Origin: Salinivirgaceae bacterium
GTDB lineage: Bacteria; Bacteroidota; Bacteroidia; Bacteroidales; SZUA-534
NCBI GenBank assembly: GCA_017557785.1
Contig: JAFYYA010000112.1
Coordinates: 1-64,000 of the forward strand
Direction: 5' to 3'
Length of the DNA: 64,000 bases
Part shown: positions 34,955 through 43,196 of the stretch, piece by piece
Position numbering within the stretch: the first letter of the stretch is position 1
Layout: the number at the start of each line of letters is the position of its first letter
The notes under the pieces: model-generated
The model's database searches: none
What the model was told of the DNA's origin: nothing
The model's input: the letters and a program-made list of their open reading frames with translations, nothing else
Made by a program: the position numbers and the translations under genes

Positions 34955-35548
34955 TTAATCCCATAAATAATGGAAATACTTGCTGAATAGACGGAAAAAC
35001 TCGTTTTTGCACTTTTCGCGGTAGCGTTCTATTTTCATCTCATATTTTGTGTGCAAATCCATTATTCTTCTGTTTTCATTTCCATTAATAGGGTCGCTGT
35101 CAGGCAAATAGATTTGGTGCAGTTTGCTGTTTTTTTCTTCATCGGTCTGCAATTTTTCGCCAAACGTTCCGTATTTCTTCTCAAAGGCTCTGCTTACTCG
35201 GTGCCACTCTTTTTCGTATGGGTTTTTCATTGAGCATTTGTCTTCGTCCATCTCGTCGGCAAGAAAAGCCAAATGCAGAATCGCATCTTTCCAGCGCTTT
35301 GCATACATTTCGTCTTCCTCGTCGGTAAGATTACCGCTCGGACTGATAAAATCGCCTTTCTCGTCCAATCGGTGGAATCCGTGCATTGTTTTTGCCAACT
35401 GCTTCAGCATCGGGCTGATAGTGTTGCAAAACCAGAAATCAATTGACCACACATCGCTGTCGCAGAACCCGCGTTTGGCTCGCTGTTTTGCCATCCGTTC
35501 CTCAAATGCAATGTCGCTTTTCGTTTGTTGTGTCTGTTTTTTAGCCAT
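34955..35548 (-). CDS. Hypothetical protein with FCDSDVWSIDFWF core
   Basis: The 197-residue protein is highly charged, with two helical regions and a central aromatic segment (about 27-60, GFCDSDVWSIDFWFCNTISPMLKQLAKTMHGF). I recall similar proteins in mobile elements of Firmicutes and Bacteroidota, without known function. It lies between the DnaB-like gene and the large LRR_5 gene, with 20-40-base gaps on both sides, suggesting one transcript. Confidence 0.6.
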   Translation of the reverse strand: MAKKQTQQTKSDIAFEERMAKQRAKRGFCDSDVWSIDFWFCNTISPMLKQLAKTMHGFHRLDEKGDFISPSGNLTDEEDEMYAKRWKDAILHLAFLADEMDEDKCSMKNPYEKEWHRVSRAFEKKYGTFGEKLQTDEEKNSKLHQIYLPDSDPINGNENRRIMDLHTKYEMKIERYREKCKNEFFRLFSKYFHYLWD

Positions 35549-35567
35549 AGTAGTAGGTGTTTTTGTT

Positions 35568-38045
35568 TTAGAATATTTTCGACACTATTTTCTCCAACAA
35601 ATTATTGTCAATCATCTTCTTGTACTTTTCCACACAGTCTTCGGGGACAACAATTCGCTTCAAATTGCCACATTGGTCGAAAGCCCACTCGCCAATGCTT
35701 TCAAGTGAGTTGGGCAGCACAATCTCTTCAATTGAACTGCCAATGAAGGCTCCATCCTCAATCCTTATAACAGATTCAGGCAGAGATATTTTCTTAAGCG
35801 TTTGGTTCGCAGCAAAAGCCGAATTGCCAATAGTGTTCACTACGTCACGTTTGTAATGGCGGTCTATCACGCTGTCTCCCAAATCGATATGAGTATCTCC
35901 TTCCACAAATGACGGAATATCCAACGTTTCAGCATTTCCCAAATAGGAAATCAGAACTTGAGCCAACCGTTGGTCACGATAAGTAAGCATATCATATTCA
36001 ACAATATAATCTTTGTCTTCGCTTGCCAGCGTCAGACTGCCACAGCCCACAAACGGGTTCTTGAAAACGAGAACGGTATTCTTTGGCAAAGTGAGTTGCT
36101 CCAGCCGCCCGCAGCACGCAAAAGCCGCATCGCCAATAGTCAGGTACGAGTTCGGAAGGTCGGCCTTTTCGAGCGACTTGCACCCTGCAAACGCCTCGCT
36201 ACCGATATACCTAATCGATTTCGGGAATACCACCTCGTGCAACGAATCGCATCCGCGGAATGTGGCATCGGCAATAACTGCAACCGACTGTGGAATAACG
36301 ATTTTCTGCAACGACTTACAATCCTCGAACGCCTGAAAACCAATGCTGACAACCGAATCGGGCAGAGTGATTTGCTCCAGCCGCGGACAATCGAAAAACG
36401 CCAGATTGCCAATGGTTGTAACGGTGTCGGGAATCTCAATTTGCCGCGGATTGCTGTATTCAAACGCGCCGTCGCAAATGATTTTTGTTCCCTTTCGGAT
36501 TGAATATGAATCTATTTCATCGTTTTCGCAATGCAGAAGCCGCTCCCCGTCGGGGCTGTAAACAACACCGAACTCGTCGCGCACACCATCCTTAATCTTG
36601 CAACAGTCGGTGGTTGACGCAAGGCAAAGCCTGTTCACCTGATACGATTCCAACATATACTTGCTCTTAACGCGATTCATTTCCTTTTCGGAAACGACAA
36701 TTCGGTGAAGCCTGTAGCAACATTCAAAAGCATCATAATCAATAAATTTCAGTGAGTCAGGCAGATTGATTGTCCGCAACTGCCCGCACTCGAAAAAAGC
36801 ACTAAAACCGATTCGCGTAATTGTATTCGGCAGCGAAACCTTCCGAAGGTGTTTACATCTGCTAAATGCGTCATCTCCAATAACTTTTACCGATTCAGGC
36901 ACTTTTGCAACAGACATATCGTTCAAGCACGAAATGAGACGGTGTGTTTTGGTGTCTATAAGCATATCATTCTGAACCACAAAGCGTGGCGAATGTGATA
37001 CAAGACGAAGATAAGTCTCGCAAAACGGATTGCAGCCAATCCCTATAACTGATTGTGGTATTTCCAACACTTTTAACGATTTACACCACGAGAACGCGTT
37101 GTCGCCAATGTGCGTGATTGTTTCGGGCAGAGTGATTTGTTCCAGTGAATAGCAACTGCTGAAAGTACTGTCGTGAATGTTTTTCACCGAATCGGGAACT
37201 GTGACTTCCTTTAACGAACTACAACCGTAAAATGCATGCTCACTAATCGTTGTAACAGATTGTGGTATAACAATTTCCTGCAATGCCTTACAACTAGAAA
37301 ACGCACTTTTGCCAATGGTTTTAACCCGACGGGGAATGTTGATTTTCTGCAAGTTCTCGCAACTATCAAATGCCGATTCTCCAATTTTCGTAACCGATTC
37401 GGGTAGAACAATCTCGTGTATCGCATCGCACCCGTCAAAAGCCTCATAACCAATGATTTTTATAGTGTCGGGGACTATCACGGTTTCAGCATTGCCAAAA
37501 TAAGTGATTAGTCGGTGTTCTTGCCTGTCAATCAAAAAGTTGTCTTGAACCACAAACCGTGGTGAAAGGCTTTTTATTGCAGTCAGACGCACACAACGGC
37601 TGAACGCGCCATCACCAATCTCCTCAACCGACGCAGGAATGGTGATTTCAGTAAGATGATAGCACGACCAAAACGCATTTTTGCCAATACTTTTGAGCGC
37701 ATTTGGTAAAGATATTTGCTCCAAATTAGTGCAATAATTAAAAGCATCTTTGCCTATGGTCGTAACCGAAATTGGAAGTTCAACTCGCTCAAAATAGCAA
37801 CTTTCAAAAGCCCAGTCGCCAATGGCTATGACCGTGTCGGGGATTTCGATTTGCTTCAGCCATTTGTTTGAAAAGGCCGAATCGCAAATAATTTTAGTGC
37901 CGTATCTCACTGTGTATGAATCGAAACGGGCTTCGTATTCGCAACCTGTCAGTCGTTCGCCATCGGTGCTGTAGAAAACACCAAACTCGTCTTTTACGCC
38001 GTTGTGTCTCTCCTCCAAAGTCCAACTTGTATATAACTTTTCCAT
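35568..38045 (-). CDS. Large cytosolic LRR_5 protein with internal duplication
   Basis: The 825-residue protein consists almost wholly of LRR_5 repeats of about 23 residues (IGxxAFxxCxxLxxIxIPxSVTx). Two similar leaders, VKDEFGVFYSTDGERLTGCE near residue 18 and VRDEFGVVYSPDGERLLHCE near 490, show that the protein arose by duplication of a leader-plus-repeat unit. No signal peptide, membrane anchor or sorting domain is present, so it is likely intracellular and protein-binding. The ATG at 38045 is used; an in-frame codon six bases upstream is less likely. Confidence 0.8.
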   Translation of the reverse strand: MEKLYTSWTLEERHNGVKDEFGVFYSTDGERLTGCEYEARFDSYTVRYGTKIICDSAFSNKWLKQIEIPDTVIAIGDWAFESCYFERVELPISVTTIGKDAFNYCTNLEQISLPNALKSIGKNAFWSCYHLTEITIPASVEEIGDGAFSRCVRLTAIKSLSPRFVVQDNFLIDRQEHRLITYFGNAETVIVPDTIKIIGYEAFDGCDAIHEIVLPESVTKIGESAFDSCENLQKINIPRRVKTIGKSAFSSCKALQEIVIPQSVTTISEHAFYGCSSLKEVTVPDSVKNIHDSTFSSCYSLEQITLPETITHIGDNAFSWCKSLKVLEIPQSVIGIGCNPFCETYLRLVSHSPRFVVQNDMLIDTKTHRLISCLNDMSVAKVPESVKVIGDDAFSRCKHLRKVSLPNTITRIGFSAFFECGQLRTINLPDSLKFIDYDAFECCYRLHRIVVSEKEMNRVKSKYMLESYQVNRLCLASTTDCCKIKDGVRDEFGVVYSPDGERLLHCENDEIDSYSIRKGTKIICDGAFEYSNPRQIEIPDTVTTIGNLAFFDCPRLEQITLPDSVVSIGFQAFEDCKSLQKIVIPQSVAVIADATFRGCDSLHEVVFPKSIRYIGSEAFAGCKSLEKADLPNSYLTIGDAAFACCGRLEQLTLPKNTVLVFKNPFVGCGSLTLASEDKDYIVEYDMLTYRDQRLAQVLISYLGNAETLDIPSFVEGDTHIDLGDSVIDRHYKRDVVNTIGNSAFAANQTLKKISLPESVIRIEDGAFIGSSIEEIVLPNSLESIGEWAFDQCGNLKRIVVPEDCVEKYKKMIDNNLLEKIVSKIF

Positions 38046-38081
38046 AGTCAATCGCTTTTAGGGTTTTAAATAATTACTCGT

Positions 38082-38522
38082 TTATTGTGTTGGTTTGTGT
38101 TTTCTCCAAAACATCAACTCTATATCCTTTTCAGGCGGATAGTAGGTCATCTCGTAGAACAGGCCAGCGGCCAATTCTGTTTCGGTCAACTCAACGTCGC
38201 GGTCGCAGCCGACTGACATATTCAGAAACTCGTTGCGCGAGTCGTGGGCGAACACCGCTCCGCAACCTCTCAAATCGCGGCGCTCAAACACGGCGCAGTT
38301 CATATCGCACATCGGCGAGCAGTACTCCCAGCGCCAAATAATGCGGATATGGTACGGCGTTTCCTGCGGCTGATATTCGGCCACCCATTTGCCGAAAAGT
38401 TCTTTCCAAAGTCCGAGCGTCTCCTCGGTCAGTTTCTGCCTGCTGTTGACTTCGAACAGGTGGGCGAAGTCGGCGGCAAACTCGTCGAACGGGTGCTTTT
38501 TAAGAATGCTGATAACTTTCAT
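38082..38522 (-). CDS. Hypothetical protein, 146 residues
   Basis: The protein starts MKVISILKKHPFDEFAADFA and has an alternating helix-strand pattern with several Trp and Cys residues (IIWRWEYCSPMCDMNCAVFERRD). The ATG at 38522 is chosen because the longer frame from 38552 reads into hairpin repeat copy 4, which lies 14 bases before this start. The general layout recalls small immunity-type proteins such as DUF6557, but this is only an impression. Confidence 0.55.
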   Translation of the reverse strand: MKVISILKKHPFDEFAADFAHLFEVNSRQKLTEETLGLWKELFGKWVAEYQPQETPYHIRIIWRWEYCSPMCDMNCAVFERRDLRGCGAVFAHDSRNEFLNMSVGCDRDVELTETELAAGLFYEMTYYPPEKDIELMFWRKHKPTQ

Positions 38523-38536
38523 AACTCCTCCTTTTT

Positions 38537-38600
38537 TATGTTCACGGGGCAAAAGAAAACGCAGGGTGCGCGAAATTGCTGCGCAGGTTTTGTTTTTTTT
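38537..38600 (-). repeat. Hairpin repeat, copy 4
   Basis: The element starts ttatgttcacggggcaaaag, has arms TGCGC (38567-38571) and GCGCA (38581-38585), then aggttttg and a T-run. It lies immediately before the start of 38082-38522. Confidence 0.8.
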
Positions 38601-38618
38601 CGTAACCGAAAATATTAT

Positions 38619-38990
38619 TCAAGTTATTTTTTGCGGTTCTCCATTACTAAAAAGGTATTTCTCGCCAGTTAGAATGCTGACAAACAACAAATCGGAATCG
38701 CTTGGTAATAGCGATTTTATCTGTTTCGACAGTTCTATCCCTTGCTTGCACCATTCGGCTAACGCCTCTTTTTCAACATTTTTGTGGTGCAAACAAAAAT
38801 CATCTTCGTACTCGCACCATTTTGAGTACCATTTTTCCAGTCCTGCGATTGACGAAAGGTCGATTTCTATTTCGTTCGGTTCTTCGTAGTTCAGATACAA
38901 CACATTGTGGTGACCTACAAGATTTTCCTCCTCGTCCCAAAACAATGCGTCGCCAAAATCGGGGTTGAGTGTTATTAAGTGTCGTCTCAT
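38619..38990 (-). CDS. Hypothetical acidic protein, 123 residues
   Basis: The soluble acidic protein (MRRHLITLNPDFGDALFWDEEENLVGHHNVL at the start) has a LEKWYSKWCEYEDDF segment and a helical C-terminal half. I recognise no family; size, acidity and Trp content resemble small immunity-type proteins. The ATG at 38990 is used; 38996 is an alternative two codons upstream. Hairpin repeat copies 5 and 6 lie 70-220 bases upstream. Confidence 0.55.
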   Translation of the reverse strand: MRRHLITLNPDFGDALFWDEEENLVGHHNVLYLNYEEPNEIEIDLSSIAGLEKWYSKWCEYEDDFCLHHKNVEKEALAEWCKQGIELSKQIKSLLPSDSDLLFVSILTGEKYLFSNGEPQKIT

Positions 38991-39059
38991 AGCCATTTTC
39001 TTTGATATTCAATAATTTATAATATGTATCCAAATAGCATTTCCTCTTCATATTTTCAA

Positions 39060-39131
39060 AATCACGCTGCAAAGAAAACCGCAAGGTGCGCGAGATTGCC
39101 GCGCAGGGTTTGAGAATTTTTGAGTTTTTTT
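39060..39131 (-). repeat. Hairpin repeat, copy 5
   Basis: The element has cgctgcaaag-aaaaccgcaag, arms TGCGCG (39087-39092) and CGCGCA (39100-39105), then gggtttgagaattttt and T-runs. It is next to the diverged copy 6. Confidence 0.85.
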
Positions 39132-39139
39132 GAATTTTC

Positions 39140-39208
39140 GACGCTGCAAAGGAAAACACCCACTACGCAGCCTTTTTGCGTAACTGAAAATATTTTCAGT
39201 TTTTTTTG
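39140..39208 (-). repeat. Hairpin repeat, copy 6 (diverged stem)
   Basis: The flank gacgctgcaaagg-aaaac is kept, but the arms are TACGCA (39164-39169) and TGCGTA (39177-39182), different from all other copies and still perfectly paired, with a 7-base loop. It is followed by a ttttcag-type stretch and a T-run as in the other copies. Confidence 0.75.
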
Positions 39209-39638
39209 ATTTCTCATCACATTCCCCGATAACTGTTCTTCCACCCGATTCCTTCCGATTCAATCAGATTTACACGTTTTCACGCCGTTTTTCTCGTTTT
39301 TTTGTGTTCCTCAACCAGGGACCTCCGATTTTGCTTCTTTTATAAATCACTAATTATCAGGCGTCAATCCGCCATTCTGATACCATTTCAAACGAGTCAC
39401 GACTTTCTCTGTCGAATTATATATATAAATAAAAAAGGTATGTATATGGAAATCGGAACCCATGAAACAACGCAGAACAAATCGCCACCCCGAAGCGGGT
39501 GTAAGGCCAAAGAATCCGCCTTGAAATGTGAGTCGCGCAAAATGGCCATAGATAATTGAGCAACAAAAAAATACATTTCAGGATTTTTAAAAGGATTCCA
39601 GTATTATAAATGTCTAATATTATAAAAAATATGAAATA
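39209..39638. other. Gene-free stretch of 430 bases
   Basis: No convincing gene is seen. An 85-codon plus-strand frame (39302-39559) lacks any coding character, and part of it (about 39478-39515, with ccaccccgaagcgggtgtaa) is a third relative of the GC-rich sequence found at the 3' ends of the genes at 28118 and 32915. The rest is AT-rich and probably carries the promoter of the plus-strand gene at 39639. Confidence 0.5.
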
Positions 39639-40310
39639 ATGAAAAAAAATAATATTGAATCACGTACAAATCGTACAATGAATTTGCGTAACTTGCGAAA
39701 TAACAAAAGAATATGTGATATGGCAGTTAGAACAGAATATCTGAGACACAACACCACTGGCGACCGAGACGCTGATTTCAGGGCGTTTTTGGACGCTTTC
39801 CTCGTGCGTGGCAGTTACAAACTGATTCCAATGGGGCATTTGGTATTTGTCGACGGCAGCGAAGCCGATTTTTGTATCGAAAAGGTTGAAACTGAAACGA
39901 TTTTCGACTACTACCCCGAATACAGATTTCTGTATGCGCGCAACCTCAAAATCAGAAATTGCAGAATCGGTTCGCTGGAAGGATTGCCGAGCGAAGTTTT
40001 TGGCGATTTGATTTTTGAAGATTGCAGCAAAAAATTTTCGCTCAGAGACAAGGAATTGAATCTGCCAATGGTTGTGCACGGCGACATTTCTATAACAGAT
40101 TGTCCGTATCTGCATGCGTCGGATTTTAAAAAGCCGACAATTGTGCACGGCAAGATTTACGATAGTGTTACGGACGGTTTTGTGGACGACGACAGCCCCT
40201 TCACCGAAGGCCAGCAGTTGATTCTCGACTACGCCAGCGATTTGGGCGACGACCTTTTCTCGGCCGACGAGTGGAACGATTTGGAACAGTTCTTCCGCGA
40301 CCAGAACTGA
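39639..40310 (+). CDS. Hypothetical protein on the opposite strand of the island
   Basis: The protein of up to 223 residues is acidic at its C-terminus (DLGDDLFSADEWNDLEQFFRDQN). A middle region has short repeating strands (FLYARNLKIRNCRIGSLEGLPSEVFGDLIFEDC, VVHGDISITDCPYL, IVHGKIYDSV) that look like a solenoid of leucine-rich-like units. The start could be 39639, 39678 or 39720; the last would begin at MAVRTEYLRHN. It is the only plus-strand gene in the island and is not preceded by a hairpin repeat in its own orientation. Confidence 0.6.
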   Translation: MKKNNIESRTNRTMNLRNLRNNKRICDMAVRTEYLRHNTTGDRDADFRAFLDAFLVRGSYKLIPMGHLVFVDGSEADFCIEKVETETIFDYYPEYRFLYARNLKIRNCRIGSLEGLPSEVFGDLIFEDCSKKFSLRDKELNLPMVVHGDISITDCPYLHASDFKKPTIVHGKIYDSVTDGFVDDDSPFTEGQQLILDYASDLGDDLFSADEWNDLEQFFRDQN

Positions 40311-40329
40311 AACGTGGCTGTTCGATAAC

Positions 40330-40367
40330 AAAAAAGCGGATTTCCCTGCTTGGAATTTCCGCTTTTT
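40330..40367. terminator. Bidirectional intrinsic terminator
   Basis: AGCGGA (40335-40340) and TCCGCT (40358-40363) with further pairing inside (ATTCC/GGAAT region), an A-run on the left and a T-run on the right. It separates the convergent genes ending at 40310 and 40394. Confidence 0.85.
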
Positions 40368-40393
40368 GTTTGCGTTTTGCGCTTTTGCGATGG

Positions 40394-42865
40394 TTATTTC
40401 AAAAAGCCGTATTCATACACTTTCGGCTGAATGCTTGCTCCTAAACGCTTCATTGCAACTTGCAGATTGTAAAATAGTTCGTTGTATTGAGCATCGTCTG
40501 ATGTTTTTTTCATTCGCCCATTTTTATCGCGGCCTTTGAAATATTCCTTGATGTCGTAAAGCGATGCATTGACATTTGCATCGGGTTGTTGGTGATAGTA
40601 ACGCCACAAATCGCGACCAGCGTCTAAAACCGCCTTTGCCTCATCGGTAAATTGTAGAGACGCATTGCATTGCGTCTCTACCGATGCATCCGTAAACAAA
40701 TCCTTCGGTTTTCCAGACACAATTTTCCCTGCCAAAAAATCAATCATAAAATGCGATTCAAACCTCTCTTTAGCGTTAACTTCCGATTCTGAGAACGGAA
40801 TCCAATGGTTTACATCTTGTGTCACCGATATTTTATTTTGTCCATGGAACAAAGTGTATATCAAACAATTAGTTTGAAATTCTGCATCCACTTTCCAACC
40901 ATCATTCGGGAAAAGGAATTGGTCTTTGTTATTAAGCCATCTAGCCGGAATTATTTGTCTAACTGCGAGATATATAGAAATAGGCAAAATATTCTTTTCA
41001 GAGATATAAATGCCCATACTATGAGCCGTAATTACAAATGATTGATGTGTAATATATACATACCTCTGATTTGCAAAATCATTGCCGCGCGTATCCAAAA
41101 GACCTTTTGCATTTTCTTTTGTTTCAGAAAATTGTCTCACCCAATTATTTATCGGCAATGAATTTTCATCATCTACTTGGAATTTGCGTTGTCCGATATA
41201 GTTTTCTTGCGCATCAAAAGCATCTGTAAGAATCTCGCTAAACACTTCCTTCTTTTGTGTATTCCATATTAAGAAACCTATCGGAAAGTCCCCATTTACA
41301 TTGTCAAATGTTTTCGATGGAACAACAAAAGCCTTTTCGAGTTTTGCCTGAAAAACCTTTCTAAATTCCTTGAAACTAATAGACTGCAGAAGTTTCATTG
41401 TTGAAAATTCCGCAAGCATTGCAGATGGCAATTCCTTGTAAACACGAATGAAAAATTGCGCATAAACTTCGTTTGTTGCCTTACCTATTATGTTTTTATA
41501 TTTCTCGTAAGTTTTGTGAGACGTAGCAACACCCGCCTTATTTGAGCCAGTACCAGTTACAGTTGTTGCTGTTGTACCTTCAGCATATGGTGGATTGATG
41601 TAAATCACTAATTTCTTGCGTTTTTCAGGATCGGAAATAACTCTTTTCAAATCTTCAGGAACTTTTTCTGAATTGAAATCATCGTTCAAGAAATCAAATT
41701 GAAAAACGTGATTATCCAATAGTTGTGCTCCGTTGCGAATGCGTTCGTGCATCACATCAACATCTTGTTGATCGATGGTGCTTGCCCAAACATTATACTT
41801 GTTAGTCAAGCCCACTTCCATATTGCCTGTACCAGCACAGCAGTCCCATATGTAGTACTCGTCTTGCCAGTTCTCGCCCAATACGTCAGACAAATACTGT
41901 TGGCTTTTTTCAACCCATTTTTGCGGTGTAAAAAAAGACCCCTTACGCTCACGAACATCTTGCGGAACAAGCAAATCAACGCGCTCTACAATATAATCCC
42001 AGTACTCATTCTGTGGTGGACGACGATAGCGTTTCCAAAAATCGGTGTAGTGCCGTAAACCATCTTTTTTAAACCCAAACGGAATGACAAACTCCATACC
42101 GAAATTGTCGGTTCTTTTGAGTTGGTATGGCTTTTCTGACTTTGCATCAAAGGTGATATAAAAATCTCGGTTAACTATTTTGTCATCGTGTGCTTCTGTG
42201 GTTCCGTTATCATCGATGTTCAGTTCAGCCAAAAAGAAATCACGGTCGTAGACGCTGTAATTCTTTTTAAGCAAATCCCAATCGGCTGCAATATAAGGTA
42301 TTACCATCTTTTGCCACTTCTGATAAACAAAAATGAAGTTGTTTTTGTCGATAAGTGTCGAGAACAGATTCGTATTTGAATCAAGGTTAAAATTGGCTTT
42401 AATGAAATTTTTCAGTTCAGTACGGTCGGTATCGAAATAGAAAGTAAAAATACGGTTTGCATTAATCGTATTACGCACTGTTTCAATGGTTTTTGCATCA
42501 ACCGCAGATGGTGTTTGTTTCCAATTAAAATCGTTCACGTTGTGAATTGGCAGCACGTAGTGGTACTCGATGAAAGCGATTTTTTCACAATCGAAACAAC
42601 CAATGAATTTTGGCGGCACACGGTCATAAGCATCAGCCCTAATGGTCAGAATTAGTTGCGCCAACATTTGATAAACATCGGTTGGTTGTTGTTTGGCTTC
42701 CGCCCAAAGCAAATACTCATCTTCAAAATCAATAGATGCGGCGTCTCGTTTGATTTTTACTGCAAAATCAATGCGTTTGATGATGTCGGTGCAGTCGAAC
42801 TTTGGGAACCAGTCGGCGGCAACCTTCAGTTTTTGCGATTCCTCGCGAAGATTTTCGTAAGCCAT
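40394..42865 (-). CDS. Type IIG-like restriction-modification protein (nuclease-methyltransferase fusion)
   Basis: The 823-residue protein has an N-terminal region with DFEDEYLLWAEAK (about 45-57), fitting a PD-(D/E)xK nuclease Glu-x-Lys site. A central N6-adenine methyltransferase follows: DCCAGTGNMEVGL is motif I for SAM and VIYINPPYAEG is the NPPY catalytic motif. A long C-terminal part is probably for target recognition. One polypeptide combining these activities is typical of Type IIG enzymes, but target sequence and activity are not known. No separate methyltransferase or specificity gene is nearby. A GTAGAGACGCA palindrome lies in frame inside the gene (40654-40681). The gene is preceded by a folded leader. 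Confidence 0.8.
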   Translation of the reverse strand: MAYENLREESQKLKVAADWFPKFDCTDIIKRIDFAVKIKRDAASIDFEDEYLLWAEAKQQPTDVYQMLAQLILTIRADAYDRVPPKFIGCFDCEKIAFIEYHYVLPIHNVNDFNWKQTPSAVDAKTIETVRNTINANRIFTFYFDTDRTELKNFIKANFNLDSNTNLFSTLIDKNNFIFVYQKWQKMVIPYIAADWDLLKKNYSVYDRDFFLAELNIDDNGTTEAHDDKIVNRDFYITFDAKSEKPYQLKRTDNFGMEFVIPFGFKKDGLRHYTDFWKRYRRPPQNEYWDYIVERVDLLVPQDVRERKGSFFTPQKWVEKSQQYLSDVLGENWQDEYYIWDCCAGTGNMEVGLTNKYNVWASTIDQQDVDVMHERIRNGAQLLDNHVFQFDFLNDDFNSEKVPEDLKRVISDPEKRKKLVIYINPPYAEGTTATTVTGTGSNKAGVATSHKTYEKYKNIIGKATNEVYAQFFIRVYKELPSAMLAEFSTMKLLQSISFKEFRKVFQAKLEKAFVVPSKTFDNVNGDFPIGFLIWNTQKKEVFSEILTDAFDAQENYIGQRKFQVDDENSLPINNWVRQFSETKENAKGLLDTRGNDFANQRYVYITHQSFVITAHSMGIYISEKNILPISIYLAVRQIIPARWLNNKDQFLFPNDGWKVDAEFQTNCLIYTLFHGQNKISVTQDVNHWIPFSESEVNAKERFESHFMIDFLAGKIVSGKPKDLFTDASVETQCNASLQFTDEAKAVLDAGRDLWRYYHQQPDANVNASLYDIKEYFKGRDKNGRMKKTSDDAQYNELFYNLQVAMKRLGASIQPKVYEYGFLK
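40654..40681. repeat. GTAGAGACGCA palindromic repeat inside a coding region
   Basis: GTAGAGACGCA (40654-40664) and TGCGTCTCTAC (40671-40681) form an 11-bp perfect stem with a 6-base loop. The element is translated in frame as part of the DASVETQCNASLQF stretch of the methyltransferase protein. A second, imperfect copy is at 57048-57074. Confidence 0.8.
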
Positions 42866-42868
42866 AAT

Positions 42869-43069
42869 AGATTGATAGTTTGCGCATCAACCATCAATCT
42901 CATTATCGAATAGAAGAAAGGTGCGAGCCTTTCTATCTTGTCCACGGGGAGCCTGCAAGAACCCCGTTCAATCCGCAGAAAACACCCACACCCTTCAGTG
43001 TGAGCATCAACTCTTTGCGGATTGAAACGGAAATACAGACTTCCCGTGGATTAGCGATTATCCGATAAT
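42869..43069 (-). ncRNA. Highly structured RNA / leader upstream of the Type IIG-like gene
   Basis: Six helices can be drawn (plus coordinates): 42902-42908 with 43063-43069 (7 bp); hairpin 42915-42921/42928-42934 (7 bp); 42941-42948 with 43043-43050 (8 bp); 42964-42968 with 43026-43030 plus 42969-42977 with 43016-43024 (14 bp, one bulge); hairpin 42987-42991/42998-43002 (5 bp); and hairpin 42869-42876/42893-42900 (8 bp). The last abuts the start codon at 42865 with only three bases between. All but the last nest in one branched fold. No known riboswitch, retron, 6S or tmRNA signature is recognised. It may be a regulatory leader of the downstream gene or a separate small RNA; strand is inferred from the gene. 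Confidence 0.65.
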
Positions 43070-43196
43070 TCTAAATCATCAGTTTGCAGGCTTTTGATTT
43101 GGACAAGAATAACAGCCAATGCTTTGTTAATAAATATGTTAAATCAAATTTGTTTTTACTTCATTCAATAGTGTTTTTTAGTGTTCTATGTTTCAT

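Noticed and set aside
39302-39559. 85-codon plus-strand reading frame
   Set aside because: It has no recognisable protein character, overlaps repeat-derived sequence and has no promoter or partner. It is treated as non-coding.
42869-43069. Retron ncRNA, 6S RNA, tmRNA or a known riboswitch
   Set aside because: There is no reverse transcriptase gene nearby, and none of the conserved sequence boxes of these RNAs that I know is present. The downstream gene is a methyltransferase rather than a metabolic gene.
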